Source: Candidatus Dormiibacterota bacterium (GTDB lineage Bacteria > Chloroflexota > Dormibacteria > Aeolococcales > Aeolococcaceae). Taken from it: a stretch of DNA of 35,813 nt. The stretch spans positions 1 through 35,813 of the forward strand of contig JAFARE010000017.1 in the NCBI GenBank assembly GCA_019245575.1, written 5' to 3'. The notes below the pieces were generated by a model that worked only from the letters and a program-made list of their open reading frames with translations, searched no databases and was not told the origin of the DNA. Positions 23,804 to 31,773 of the stretch are shown piece after piece (within the stretch, counting starts at the first letter, position 1; each line of letters starts with the position of its first letter). Both the position numbers and the translations under genes were made by a program.

Positions 23804-24730
23804 TCACTTGACCGCGCCGGCGAGAACGCCGCGCACGAAGTACCGCTGAAATGAGAAGAACACGATGAGCGGCACCACGATGGAGATGATGGCGCCGGTG
23901 GAGATCACCCAGTAGTTCGACGCCAGCTCGCGCACCTGGTCGAACAGGAAGACGGTGAGCGGCGCGTGCGGGCTGCCGCCGAGGAACACGAGCGCGACGA
24001 GCAGGTCGTTCCACACCCAGATGAACTGGAAGATCGCCAGCGATGCCGCCGCGGGCACCCCCAACGGCAGCACCACGCGGCGGAACAGCTTCCACTCCCC
24101 AGCGCCGTCGATGCGTCCCGCCTCGAGCAGGTCCATGGGGATGCCGGCGTAGAAGTTGCGCATCATGAAGATGCCGAACGGCAGCCCGAATGCGACGTGG
24201 AAGATGACCACACCGGGCACCGTCCCGAACGGGTTGTATCCGCTGATCGAGCCGAAGAACTTGTAGAGGCTGGCCACCGGGATGAGCGCCATCTGCAGGG
24301 GCACGACGAGCAGCGCGACGATCAGCAGGTACACCGCGGTGCGGCCGCGCCAGCGGCCGAAGACGAGCGAATAGGCGGCCAGGCTGGAGATGACCGTCAC
24401 GAGGATGGTGGTGGGAATGGTGATCGCCGCCGACGTGATCAGCGAATCGAGGAGGCCGCCGGGTTTCAAGCCCTGCGAGAACAGCACCTGGTAGTTGTTG
24501 AGCGTCAGCTGCGACGGCGCGGTCAGCGCCGTCCACCACCCGGAGTGGGTGAACTCCGACTCGGGACGCAATGAGACGATGAGCAGGCCGATCGACGGCA
24601 CCAGCCAGAAGATCGCCACCAGCAGCAGGACCAGGTTCAAGACCACGCGCGACGGCCGGGGAACCCAGCGGCGTCTGCGTTCGCGCTCCGCCGGCGCCGG
24701 ACGTGCGACCGCTGGGGTGGCGACGCTCAT
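23804..24730 (-). CDS. Sugar ABC transporter permease, MalG-like
   Basis: A 308-residue inner-membrane permease with six helices. The first is NLVLLLVAIFWLVPSIGLLI, and the cytoplasmic EAA coupling loop is EAGRIDGAGEWKLFRRVVLP. The end GVLAGAVKG is the usual MalG-type C-terminus. A basic Arg-rich N-terminal tail (ERERRRRW) precedes the first helix. It pairs with the MalF-like permease upstream, whose stop overlaps this start (ATGA). The sugar is not predictable. Confidence 0.94.
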   Translation of the reverse strand: MSVATPAVARPAPAERERRRRWVPRPSRVVLNLVLLLVAIFWLVPSIGLLIVSLRPESEFTHSGWWTALTAPSQLTLNNYQVLFSQGLKPGGLLDSLITSAAITIPTTILVTVISSLAAYSLVFGRWRGRTAVYLLIVALLVVPLQMALIPVASLYKFFGSISGYNPFGTVPGVVIFHVAFGLPFGIFMMRNFYAGIPMDLLEAGRIDGAGEWKLFRRVVLPLGVPAAASLAIFQFIWVWNDLLVALVFLGGSPHAPLTVFLFDQVRELASNYWVISTGAIISIVVPLIVFFSFQRYFVRGVLAGAVK

Positions 24731-26196
24731 CCCCGGATCCGCCTCAGGTTGAACAGCATCGCGGGGATGACGAGCACGAACAGGATGACGGCGATGGCGC
24801 TGGCCAGGCCCTGGTCACCGGTGCCCGTGAAGCCGAAGTTGTACATGTCCAACGCCAGCGTGCTGGCCGCGCCCTGAGAGCTGCCCGGCGGCATGTTCAG
24901 GATGATGTCGAAGATCTTCAGAACGTTGATGAGCATCGTCACGAACACCACGACCAGCACAGGGCTGAGCATCGGTACGGTGACGCGGCGCAGGGTCTGC
25001 CACTCGGTTGCGCCGTCGATGCGCGCCGCCTCCAGGACCTCGCGGTTGAGCGATGCAAGTCCGGCGCCGATCGCAACCATGGCGAAGCCGGCCCAGATCC
25101 ACAGCATCGCGATGATCATCGCGATGTCGACCAGCGGGATGCTGAGAATGGCCTGCGCAGTCTTGTCCAGGCCGCTCGTCGGGGTGATCGACTGCGAGCC
25201 CAGGAAGAAGATGCCGGTGAAGCCGCTCTGGAAGTTCTTGGAGTCGAGGCTCACGCGATAGGTGCCGCCGCTCACGTTGTCGAAGCGGAACGTGCCGTTG
25301 CCCGCGCTCGTCGTGGTGGCCGCGCTGCTGCCGTCCGCGCGGATGAGCGAGAGTGTCACGCCGGGCAGCCCGTCCTCGTCGGCGAACACACCGCCCTTGG
25401 CGAGCGGATGCGACGGCGAGAAGTCGCGCCACACGAGACCCGTCACCGCACCTGACGCCGTCGAGGGAATCGCCGCGCGCTGCGCGCCCAGCATCGTGAG
25501 GATGTCGGGACTGACACCCGTGACGCCGAGCTGCACCGCTTGACCGGGGGAGACGGTGCCGGTGCTCAGCAGCGAGTTGTTCGGTCCCGCCTCCAAACCG
25601 GTGCGCGCCAGCGAGGCCACGGTGCGGCCGGAAGACAGCGCGCCGGCATACAGGCCCGGCGGGTTGAACACGTTGCTGACGGCCTGGATGGTCGCGTTGA
25701 CCATGCCGACGTGGGGGTCGAGGTCGAACACCGCCCGCCAGATCAGCGCGGATGCGGTGAGGCTGAACACGATCGGCATGAACACGATCGTCTTGAACGC
25801 CGTGCTCCAGCGGATCCGCTCGGTGAGCACTGCGAACACGAGCCCGAGAAATGTGACCGTGAACGGGAACACGATCACCCAGATGACGTTGTTGCGCAGC
25901 GAGACGAGGATGTCGGAGGTGCTGAAGATCGTCTTGTAGTTGGCGCCGCCGATGAAGTTGGCGCCGCTCTGGTCGAAGAGGCTCCGCACCGCCGTCGCCG
26001 CCAGCGGGTACAGCACGATGAAACCCAGGAAGATCGCCGCAGGCACAAGGAACGCCAGCGAGCCGAGGTGGCCTCGCCACCTGCCGCCACCGGCGGGCCT
26101 GCCCAGAGCAGCGTCGGGTACACCTGCGGCGCTGGGCGCGCCGGCCGCCGGACTCGGCACGGCCACGGCGCGCAGCGTCTTGGCGCGGACTGCCAT
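24727..26196 (-). CDS. Sugar ABC transporter permease, MalF-like, with a large extracytoplasmic Ig-like insertion
   Basis: A 489-residue permease with the MalF EAA loop at about 389-410 (EAARIDGATEWQTLRRVTVP). Ordinary relatives have about 300 residues. The excess lies at about 160-345, between the transmembrane segment FMPIVFSLTASALIWRAVF and the helix IAMIIAMLWIWAGFAMVAIGAGL. The insert therefore faces outside. Its second half (about 270-325) has the pattern DEDGLPGVTLSLIRADG, GTFRFDNVSGGTYRVSL, typical of an SdrD-B/carboxypeptidase-regulatory beta-sandwich. This recalls the periplasmic P2 loop of E. coli MalF that contacts the binding protein. An ATG at 26256 would add 20 residues; the ATG at 26196 is preferred because the added residues look like intergenic sequence. 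Confidence 0.9.
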   Translation of the reverse strand: MAVRAKTLRAVAVPSPAAGAPSAAGVPDAALGRPAGGGRWRGHLGSLAFLVPAAIFLGFIVLYPLAATAVRSLFDQSGANFIGGANYKTIFSTSDILVSLRNNVIWVIVFPFTVTFLGLVFAVLTERIRWSTAFKTIVFMPIVFSLTASALIWRAVFDLDPHVGMVNATIQAVSNVFNPPGLYAGALSSGRTVASLARTGLEAGPNNSLLSTGTVSPGQAVQLGVTGVSPDILTMLGAQRAAIPSTASGAVTGLVWRDFSPSHPLAKGGVFADEDGLPGVTLSLIRADGSSAATTTSAGNGTFRFDNVSGGTYRVSLDSKNFQSGFTGIFFLGSQSITPTSGLDKTAQAILSIPLVDIAMIIAMLWIWAGFAMVAIGAGLASLNREVLEAARIDGATEWQTLRRVTVPMLSPVLVVVFVTMLINVLKIFDIILNMPPGSSQGAASTLALDMYNFGFTGTGDQGLASAIAVILFVLVIPAMLFNLRRIRG

Positions 26197-26344
26197 CCGG
26201 CCGCTGATCCTACTCACACCGGTGAGGGATGGAAATACCCCCTCCCGTGGGTGCATAGTGGACGGCCGTCAGTACGACCAGAAGCGGCGGGCGCGGTGCG
26301 TGAGTCCGTTCCGTCGCGCGCATGACAGCCATGGAGGACTGCGC

Positions 26345-27712
26345 ATGAAACCGATCTCGCGGGCAAGCGCCGTGATGGCGGCTGCGGCGGCGGCGCTCGC
26401 CGCAGCGGCGTGCGGCAGCTCTTCATCCCCGTCCTCGTCGTCGAGCTCGTCCGGTGGCCAGATCGGCGGGTCGATCTCGGTCTGGGCCGAATGGACCGGC
26501 CAGGAGCAGCAGGACTTCCTCGCCGCGTTGCAGCCCTTCGAGACCCAGACGGGCATCACCGTCAACTACGCGGGCAAGGGCAACAACACCGACACCGCGC
26601 TCACCTCGGCGATCCAGGGCGGCGCGCCGCCCGACGTGGCGCTGGTGCCGGATCCGGGCACGCTGCAGACGCTCGCCAAACAGGGCTCCATCAAGGACCT
26701 GACCAGCGTCCTGGGCAGCCTGAGCGGCAACTACGGCAACGCCTGGAACCAGCTGGCGACGTACAACGGGAAGCTGTACGGCGTCTGGTTCAAGGGCGCG
26801 AACAAGAACACCATCTGGTACAACCCGGCGGAGTTCACGGCCGCGGGCATCTCGTCGCCGCCGACCACGTGGGAGCAGCTGCTGCAGGACGCGGGCCAGC
26901 TGCAGGCGGCAGGTGTGACGCCGTTCTCGCTGTGCACCGACATCGGCTGGCCGCTCGCCGACTTCTGGCAGAACGTCTACCTCAAGGTGGCGGGAGCAGA
27001 CGACTACAACAAGCTCGCAACGCACGACCTGAAGTGGACGGATCAGACCGTGACGTCGGCGTTCCAGACACTCGGCCAGCTCTTCAGCCAGCCGTCGTAC
27101 CTCGCGGGCGGTCTGCAGGGATCGCTGTCCAACCCGTACCCGCAGTGCGTGGACAAGGTGTTCCCCAAGACGGGTTCGCCCGCCGCGGCGATGGTGTTCG
27201 AGGGTGACTTCGTCGTGTCGGAGATCACCGGCAACTCGCAGAAGTACATGGGCGGCACCATGGGCGCCGGCGGCGCAGCGTGCACCACGGACCCGACGGC
27301 GACGCCGTGTTACGACTTCTTCAACTTCCCGGCTCCGTCCGCGGACAGTGCCAACAACAGCGCAATCCAGGGCGCCGGCGACGTGGCGCTGATGCTCAAG
27401 GACACGCCGCAGTCCGAGGCCTTGATCAAGTACCTGGCGGGGCCGGACGGCGCGTCGATCTGGGCGCACCTCGGCGGCTTCGCCTCGCCGAACAAGTCCG
27501 TCAACACGAGCTCGTACCCGGACTCGGTGACGAAGAGCGATGCGCAAGCACTGGTCGGCGCGGCGAGCTTCGTGTTCAGCCTGGACGACCTGCAGGGCAG
27601 CTGGGAACACATGATGTGGCAGGACCTGATCAACTTCCTGCAGAACCCCAGTGGCGTCTCCACCGTCGAAGCCACGATGGACCAGCAGGCAACCGCAGCG
27701 CTGGGTCACTGA
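26345..27712 (+). CDS. Extracellular sugar-binding lipoprotein of the ABC importer
   Basis: A 455-residue family-1 solute-binding protein that captures the sugar and delivers it to the two permeases. The N-terminus is a lipoprotein signal with the lipobox ending AAAAC (Cys23), then a Ser-rich linker (GSSSSPSSSSSSSGGQ). The mature part begins GGSISVWAEWTGQEQQDF, and GITVNYAGKGNN and GAPPDVALVPDPG match the MalE/UgpB-like class. GGAGG (26333-26337) lies seven bases before the ATG. It faces away from the permease genes, so the 148-bp region 26197-26344 holds both promoters; I found no clear LacI-type operator in it. A strong stem-loop follows its stop. Confidence 0.93.
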   Translation: MKPISRASAVMAAAAAALAAAACGSSSSPSSSSSSSGGQIGGSISVWAEWTGQEQQDFLAALQPFETQTGITVNYAGKGNNTDTALTSAIQGGAPPDVALVPDPGTLQTLAKQGSIKDLTSVLGSLSGNYGNAWNQLATYNGKLYGVWFKGANKNTIWYNPAEFTAAGISSPPTTWEQLLQDAGQLQAAGVTPFSLCTDIGWPLADFWQNVYLKVAGADDYNKLATHDLKWTDQTVTSAFQTLGQLFSQPSYLAGGLQGSLSNPYPQCVDKVFPKTGSPAAAMVFEGDFVVSEITGNSQKYMGGTMGAGGAACTTDPTATPCYDFFNFPAPSADSANNSAIQGAGDVALMLKDTPQSEALIKYLAGPDGASIWAHLGGFASPNKSVNTSSYPDSVTKSDAQALVGAASFVFSLDDLQGSWEHMMWQDLINFLQNPSGVSTVEATMDQQATAALGH

Positions 27713-27723
27713 CGGCGTTCCTC

Positions 27724-27761
27724 GACCGTGATGCGGCGGTTGCGACGGCCGCGTCACGGTC
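27724..27761 (+). terminator. Stem-loop terminator after the sugar-binding protein gene
   Basis: GACCGTGATGCGGC (27724-27737) pairs with GCCGCGTCACGGTC (27748-27761), giving 14 continuous pairs with one T-G wobble and a 10-base loop. It begins 12 bases after the stop codon. No U-run follows. Confidence 0.75.
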
Positions 27762-27807
27762 ACGCCTGCGTCATGCGGGCGCAGCGATGGCACACTGATG
27801 CGTGCGC

Positions 27808-27894
27808 GGAGGGATGCCGGAGTGGTTGATCGGAGCGGTCTTGAAAACCGCAAGCCCCGCCAAGGGCTCGGGGGTTCGAATCCCTCTCCCTCCG
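27808..27894 (+). tRNA. tRNA-Ser(TGA)
   Basis: An 87-base tRNA with acceptor stem GGAGGGA/TCCCTCC, discriminator G, anticodon loop CTTGAAA (anticodon TGA) within the stem GCGGT/ACCGC, a long variable arm (GCCCCGCCAAGGGC), and a T-arm with GGTTCGAATCC. It reads UCA/UCG/UCU-type serine codons. No CCA is encoded. Confidence 0.96.
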
Positions 27895-27925
27895 CAGCCG
27901 CCGGGCGATAGCGCGGAGAAGACGC

Positions 27926-28579
27926 ATGTCTCGTGTTCGGGTCCACAACTTCTCGATCTCACTCGACGGATTCGGCACCGGTGATGTTCAGACCGCCGAG
28001 GCGCCGTTCGGGCACGCGGGCAGCCGGCTCCACGAATGGTTCTTTCCCACCCGCACCTTCCAGGGCATGGCTGAGAGCCAAGGCGACCTGGGTGGCAGCA
28101 CCGGCGTCGACGATGCCTTCGCGCGCAACTGGGCCACGGGCATCGGCGCCGAAATCATGGGGCGTAACAAGTTCGGACCGCAGCGCGGACCGTGGGAGAA
28201 CGACGAGTGGAAGGGCTGGTGGGGCGACGACCCGCCCTTTCACACGCCTGTGTACGTGCTCACACATCACCCCAGGGCATCAATCGAGATGCAGAGTGGG
28301 ACGACGTTTCACTTCATCGACGCCACACCTGCGAAGGCGCTCGAGGTTGCCCGGGAGGGTGCCGGTGGCTTGGACGTTCGCATCGGCGGAGGCCCGTCGA
28401 CGATCCGCCAATTTCTGCACGACGACCTGATCGACTACATGCACGTCGTCGTCGTCCCCATCGTCCTCGCGCGGGGCGAGCGCCTATGGGACGGGCTGGA
28501 GGGACTCGAACAGCGTTTCGACGTTGAATCGGTCAGCTCCCCGAGCGGCGTGACCCACCTCACCTTCGCCCGCCGCTAG
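27926..28579 (+). CDS. RibD C-terminal/dihydrofolate reductase-like family protein
   Basis: A 217-residue protein of the RibD-C/DHFR-like superfamily (YyaP/YwjB type). The N-terminus VRVHNFSISLDGFGTG is the usual first strand. GAEIMGRNKFG is the NADPH-site helix region, and DVRIGGGPSTIRQFLHDDLIDYMHVVVVPIVLARG is the characteristic late motif. Members reduce pteridine- or riboflavin-precursor-like substrates with NADPH, but stand-alone copies such as this are mostly uncharacterised. It lies 31 bases downstream of tRNA-Ser(TGA) and converges on the PIN gene, with 16 bases between the stops. Confidence 0.88.
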   Translation: MSRVRVHNFSISLDGFGTGDVQTAEAPFGHAGSRLHEWFFPTRTFQGMAESQGDLGGSTGVDDAFARNWATGIGAEIMGRNKFGPQRGPWENDEWKGWWGDDPPFHTPVYVLTHHPRASIEMQSGTTFHFIDATPAKALEVAREGAGGLDVRIGGGPSTIRQFLHDDLIDYMHVVVVPIVLARGERLWDGLEGLEQRFDVESVSSPSGVTHLTFARR

Positions 28580-28595
28580 ACGCCGGCGCGACTCC

Positions 28596-28991
28596 CTAGG
28601 CCAGGCGTTCGATGCCTGCGACATGGTCGAAGGCCTGATCGAAGCTGAGGATCCGGGTTATCCCGTGTGCTTGCATCACCGCGGCATGAAGCGCATGGCG
28701 CGGGCCCAGCCGTTGATGCGTGCCGAGGATGTCCTTGGCGCGCATCACGTTGGTCTCCTCGATGGCGAGCACGTCATCGACCACCTCGCGCAGAACATCG
28801 AACGCTCGCTGGATCGCGTCGCGCCGCGCGATGGCTGTGTACCGATGCAGGATCTCTTGGAAGACCTCGGCGTCGGTGACCAGGCGCTGTCGCTCGGCGA
28901 TGCAACGCTCGAGCCGTCTCAGAGCGTCCGCCTTGTGCGGGTGCGCTGCGCCGATCAAGTACATCGGCACATTGGAATCGACCAGGATCAC
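28596..28991 (-). CDS. PIN-domain toxin (VapC-like), with an altered acidic residue
   Basis: A 131-residue PIN-domain ribonuclease of the VapC toxin type. Three of the four usual acidic residues are visible: Asp5 in [10 protein letters not shown], Glu46 in [10 protein letters not shown] and Asp118 in ILSFDQAFD. The helix that normally reads RDALHAA is RHALHAA (His99), so the third metal-binding acid is replaced, which may weaken or change activity. The GTG start overlaps the antitoxin stop (GTGA), the usual coupling of toxin-antitoxin pairs. Chromosomal VapBC pairs modulate growth by cleaving RNA; the target here is unknown. Confidence 0.85.
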   Translation of the reverse strand: MILVDSNVPMYLIGAAHPHKADALRRLERCIAERQRLVTDAEVFQEILHRYTAIARRDAIQRAFDVLREVVDDVLAIEETNVMRAKDILGTHQRLGPRHALHAAVMQAHGITRILSFDQAFDHVAGIERLA

Positions 28992-29245
28992 GCGCTGCCG
29001 TCATTCACGTAGCCCCGCGCGATCTCGCGGTTCATCTCGTCGATGTCAGGGGCGGGGAACGCGTGCCGCGCAGCCGCGCGCACGGCGGCGAGCTTGTTCT
29101 CCGCGTCGCCGAGCGCCGTTCTGAGCTCGGCTGCCCTCAGTGCATCCCGGGCCCATGCCGAGAGGGTGAGACCGCTGGCGCGCGCTGCCGCCTCGAACCG
29201 CTCGAGCTGCGCGTCCCCGATCACGATCTGGAGGCGCTTACTCAT
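28988..29245 (-). CDS. Ribbon-helix-helix antitoxin partner of the PIN toxin
   Basis: An 85-residue protein starting [20 protein letters not shown], a ribbon-helix-helix (CopG/VapB-like) pattern: a short beta strand (KRLQIVI), then two helices around [17 protein letters not shown]. The C-terminal half ([19 protein letters not shown]) is acidic and likely wraps the toxin. The ATG at 29245 lies six bases after a TATACT hexamer on the minus strand, so the message is probably leaderless. A symmetric site (29250-29266) overlaps this promoter, as expected for autorepression. The open frame extends further upstream, but those residues cross the promoter and are not coding. Confidence 0.85.
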   Translation of the reverse strand: MSKRLQIVIGDAQLERFEAAARASGLTLSAWARDALRAAELRTALGDAENKLAAVRAAARHAFPAPDIDEMNREIARGYVNDGSA

Positions 29246-29249
29246 GCGA

Positions 29250-29266
29250 GTAGTATACTGTACTAC
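29250..29266. promoter_or_regulatory. Antitoxin operator/promoter palindrome
   Basis: GTAGTA (29250-29255) and TACTAC (29261-29266) are inverted with a 5-base centre. The palindrome overlaps TATACT -10-like hexamers on both strands (minus 29257-29252, plus 29254-29259) and is AT-rich against its surroundings. It probably binds the antitoxin and may control both the toxin-antitoxin genes and the divergent gene at 29304. Confidence 0.6.
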
Positions 29267-29303
29267 CATAGCGGGGCGTGGCCCGATCGACGCCTCCCCA
29301 CGG

Positions 29304-30383
29304 ATGACCCCAATCACAACCCGGCGTCTGCGCGCGCAGCGGCTCATCGGCGAACAGTTCGGAAGCGTCGCGGACGCCGTCAGCTGGTTCGGCGCGGTGC
29401 AGTCGCAGGATTACGGCGCGGCCAAATGGGCACTGGGACAGCGCATTGCCGGCGCCACCGAGTCGGAGATCGACAGCGCATTCGACGACGGCACCGTCCT
29501 GCGCACGCACGTGCTGCGCCCCACATGGCACTTCGTGCATCCGCGCGACATCCGCTGGATGCTTGCGCTGAGTGGGCCGCGCATCATGAACGGCATGCCG
29601 GGGCGTCATCGTCAGCTCGGCCTCGACACCGAGACCTTCTCGCGCGCCTTCGACGTGTTCGCTGCCGCACTGAGTGGCGGCCGGCATCGCACGCGCGCAC
29701 AGCTCGCGGACGCGCTGCAGCAGGCCGGCATCGCGCCTGACGGCCAGCGCGCGCCGCACCTGCTCATGGCCGCCGAGCTCGAGGGCCTCGTGGTGTCCGG
29801 GCCGCGTCACGGCAAGCAGTTCACGTGGGCGCTGATGGACGAGCGGGTACCGGCGTCGCCGCCTCTCGAGCGCAGCGACGCGATCGGCGAGCTGGCCCGG
29901 CGCTATTTCATCTCGCACGGGCCTGCGCAGGTGCAGGACTTCGCGTGGTGGTCGGGCCTGTCGCCCGCCGATGCGCGAGCCGGTGTGTCCGCAGCCGGCC
30001 GGGTGCTCGAGCGCGTGACGCTCGGCGGCGTCGAGTACTGGCACGCCGCGGATGCCGAGCGACCGGCACGCCCCGGTGTCGTTGCGCACCTGCTGCCCAA
30101 CTTCGACGAGTACACCGTGGCATACCGTGACCGCTCCGCTGTGCTCGACCCCGGCCGGCCGGTCGACCTCACGCTGCTCTCGTTCGGCAGCGTGCTGGCC
30201 AATGTCGTCGTGCTGAACGGCCGCCTGCTCGGCGCCTGGCGACGCGTCCCGGCACGCGACGGGGTGCTCGTCGAGGTCCGCTCCTTCGGCGGCGTCACGC
30301 CGCGCGTCAGGAGCGCGGTCGGCCAGGCCGCGCTGCGGTTGTCGCGCTTCGTGGCGCGCGACGTCGAGGTGCGCTGGGCTTAG
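29304..30383 (+). CDS. AlkZ/YcaQ-like winged-helix DNA glycosylase (HTH_42 family)
   Basis: A 359-residue winged-helix protein of the HTH_42/DUF1006 family, which includes Streptomyces AlkZ and E. coli YcaQ, glycosylases that unhook DNA interstrand crosslinks. The catalytic-type motif Q-x-Q is at 33-35 in GAVQSQDYGAAKWALGQRI, matching the AlkZ-style position. It is followed by VLRPTWHFVHPRDIRWML and, later, LLPNFDEYTVAYRDR, both characteristic of the family. Many members are annotated only as winged-helix DNA-binding proteins. Here it is not in a natural-product cluster, so a housekeeping or self-repair role is more likely than drug self-resistance. The ATG at 29304 was chosen; the residues upstream in frame cross the toxin-antitoxin genes. 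Confidence 0.85.
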   Translation: MTPITTRRLRAQRLIGEQFGSVADAVSWFGAVQSQDYGAAKWALGQRIAGATESEIDSAFDDGTVLRTHVLRPTWHFVHPRDIRWMLALSGPRIMNGMPGRHRQLGLDTETFSRAFDVFAAALSGGRHRTRAQLADALQQAGIAPDGQRAPHLLMAAELEGLVVSGPRHGKQFTWALMDERVPASPPLERSDAIGELARRYFISHGPAQVQDFAWWSGLSPADARAGVSAAGRVLERVTLGGVEYWHAADAERPARPGVVAHLLPNFDEYTVAYRDRSAVLDPGRPVDLTLLSFGSVLANVVVLNGRLLGAWRRVPARDGVLVEVRSFGGVTPRVRSAVGQAALRLSRFVARDVEVRWA

Positions 30384-30772
30384 GCCGGAGGCACCGGGCT
30401 CAACGCGTCAACGCGCCGCTTCAGCAGGCAGAACTCGTTGCCCTCGGCGTCCGCAAGCACCACCCAGGGCACATCTCCCTGCCCGATGTCGACACGGCGC
30501 GCGCCCAGGGCGAGCAGCCGCTCCAGCTCCTCGTCCTGGTCCGCGCCACTTGGGTTCACGTCGATGTGCACACGGTTCTTGACCGTTTTCGGCTCCGGCA
30601 CGGGGATGAACACGAGCAACGGGGCGGGGGCCGTGGGCTCGCCGGTCGACGAGAGCCAGCAGAGACCGTCGTCGTCCTCCTTCAGCGGCCAGTCAAGCAC
30701 CTGGGACCAGAACGCCGCCACGCGCTTCGCGTCGGCGCAGTCGAACACGATCTCACGCAGCACGCAGCCCAT
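30380..30772 (-). CDS. Single-domain VOC (glyoxalase-like) protein
   Basis: A 130-residue VOC-fold protein, a glyoxalase-6-like type common in Actinobacteria. Landmarks are REIVFDCADAKRVAAFWSQV at the start, NRVHIDVNPSG in the middle, and WVVLADAEGNEFCLLKR at the end. Such proteins may bind a metal through His and Glu, but the substrates are unknown. It overlaps the preceding gene by four bases tail to tail (30380-30383). It ends a minus-strand pair with the protein at 30786, separated by 13 bases. Confidence 0.88.
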   Translation of the reverse strand: MGCVLREIVFDCADAKRVAAFWSQVLDWPLKEDDDGLCWLSSTGEPTAPAPLLVFIPVPEPKTVKNRVHIDVNPSGADQDEELERLLALGARRVDIGQGDVPWVVLADAEGNEFCLLKRRVDALSPVPPA

Positions 30773-30785
30773 CAGTCGATCGCCG

Positions 30786-31388
30786 CTAGTGCGGATCGGA
30801 CGGCGCGGCGGTACCCGCGTACCGAGCCGCGATCGGGACCTCCGGCTTCCCGTCGTCGAGCAGGCGCAGGAAGAGCGCTCGGTAATGTGTCATCGCCTGG
30901 CGCAGCTCCTCGGTGCTGGCCACACCCTGCTCGTTGCGCAGCGAGATGGCGTGCGCACCGCGATAGTCGGCGACCACGTCGCCATGGTCCACCGACACGT
31001 CGGCGGCGCGCTGCTCGAAGTCGGTCATGGGGTAGCCGCGATCGGTCATCACGCGGGTGACCAGCGCGTCCGCGTCCCGCACCGCTTGCGACGGCTCGTC
31101 CACGAAATCCGACTGCACCTTCTGCCAGGCGAGCTGATAGCGGCCCTGCGCCTCGGGGCTCAGCGCCTTGATCTTCAGCTCGCGGCGCCGCTCCATGCGC
31201 CCCCGCAGCTCCTTCTCGGCGGCGGTCCGGTCGCCGTGGTCGTCCACGGTGCGGTCGTACTCAGAGCCGAAGCGCCGCTTCAGCCCGGTCTCGCGGCGCC
31301 GGCTCGCCGTGAGGCCCAGAGCCAGGGCGACCAGGACCACCACCACGGCCACCCCGATGGCGATGTAGAGGATCTCGTGCTTGGACAC
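30786..31388 (-). CDS. Small membrane-anchored protein, function unknown
   Basis: A 200-residue protein not assigned to a named family. It has one N-terminal transmembrane helix (ILYIAIGVAVVVVLVALALGL), then a basic stop-transfer region (TASRRRETGLKRRFG) and a charged, helical cytoplasmic domain: YDRTVDDHGDRTAAEKELR, FVDEPSQAVRDADALVTRVM, DFEQRAADVSVDHGDVVADY and HYRALFLRLL. Similar proteins are widespread in Actinobacteria as conserved hypotheticals next to small membrane proteins. The GTG at 31388 was chosen because GGAGG (31400-31396) lies seven bases upstream; the longer open frame is not supported. Its promoter (31426-31453) overlaps a divergent one. Confidence 0.8.
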   Translation of the reverse strand: MSKHEILYIAIGVAVVVVLVALALGLTASRRRETGLKRRFGSEYDRTVDDHGDRTAAEKELRGRMERRRELKIKALSPEAQGRYQLAWQKVQSDFVDEPSQAVRDADALVTRVMTDRGYPMTDFEQRAADVSVDHGDVVADYRGAHAISLRNEQGVASTEELRQAMTHYRALFLRLLDDGKPEVPIAARYAGTAAPSDPH

Positions 31389-31425
31389 TGCCGTTCCTCC
31401 CGATGCACGTCTCGTTCCAGAAGCC

Positions 31426-31453
31426 ACTCTACTGTAACCGACGTTGACGCCAA
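31426..31453 (-). promoter_or_regulatory. Promoter of the membrane-anchored protein gene
   Basis: On the minus strand TTGGCG (31453-31448) is followed, after 16 bases, by TAGAGT (31431-31426), a very good actinobacterial -10 hexamer. It lies about 38 bases before the GTG start at 31388. Confidence 0.6.
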
Positions 31454-31472
31454 GCGTTATACCGGCTATGGT
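31444..31472 (+). promoter_or_regulatory. Promoter of the DUF6458-like gene
   Basis: TTGACG (31444-31449), a 17-base spacer and TATGGT (31467-31472) form a strong sigma-70-type promoter about 35 bases before the ATG at 31507. Its -35 overlaps the -35 of the divergent promoter at 31448-31453. Confidence 0.7.
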
Positions 31473-31506
31473 GAGAAAGCCAACAGCCACAAGGGAGGCT
31501 TAGATC

Positions 31507-31755
31507 ATGGGTCTTGGAGTGGGAATCTTCCTGGTCGCGATCGGCGCGATCCTCGCGTTCGCAGTGAACGTGAACACCGCCGGCACCGGGGTGAACCTCC
31601 ACACGATTGGACTGATCCTTCTGGTGGTCGGCATCGTGGGTTGCCTGCTGTCGATGGTCTTCTGGTCGTCGTGGGCAGGCCCCGGCTACTGGAGCCGGCG
31701 CCGGGTCGGACCCGGCGGCACAACCAGCAGCACCACGACCATCGACCAGCCGTAA
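31507..31755 (+). CDS. DUF6458-like small membrane protein
   Basis: An 82-residue protein with two closely spaced hydrophobic helices (VGIFLVAIGAILAFAVNV and TIGLILLVVGIVGCLLSMVFW) and a Gly/Ser/Thr/Arg-rich tail. The start MGLGVGIFLVAIGAILAFAV matches the short actinobacterial DUF6458-type family, whose function is unknown. GGGAGG lies about 8-9 bases before the ATG. It is followed by a strong stem-loop that insulates it from the aromatic amino acid operon. Confidence 0.8.
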   Translation: MGLGVGIFLVAIGAILAFAVNVNTAGTGVNLHTIGLILLVVGIVGCLLSMVFWSSWAGPGYWSRRRVGPGGTTSSTTTIDQP

Positions 31756-31773
31756 CGGCAACCGGGACGTCAG

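Noticed and set aside
26197-26256. Upstream ATG adding 20 residues to the MalF-like permease
   Set aside because: The extra residues cross the shared divergent region and have no ribosome site; a start at 26196 is more likely.
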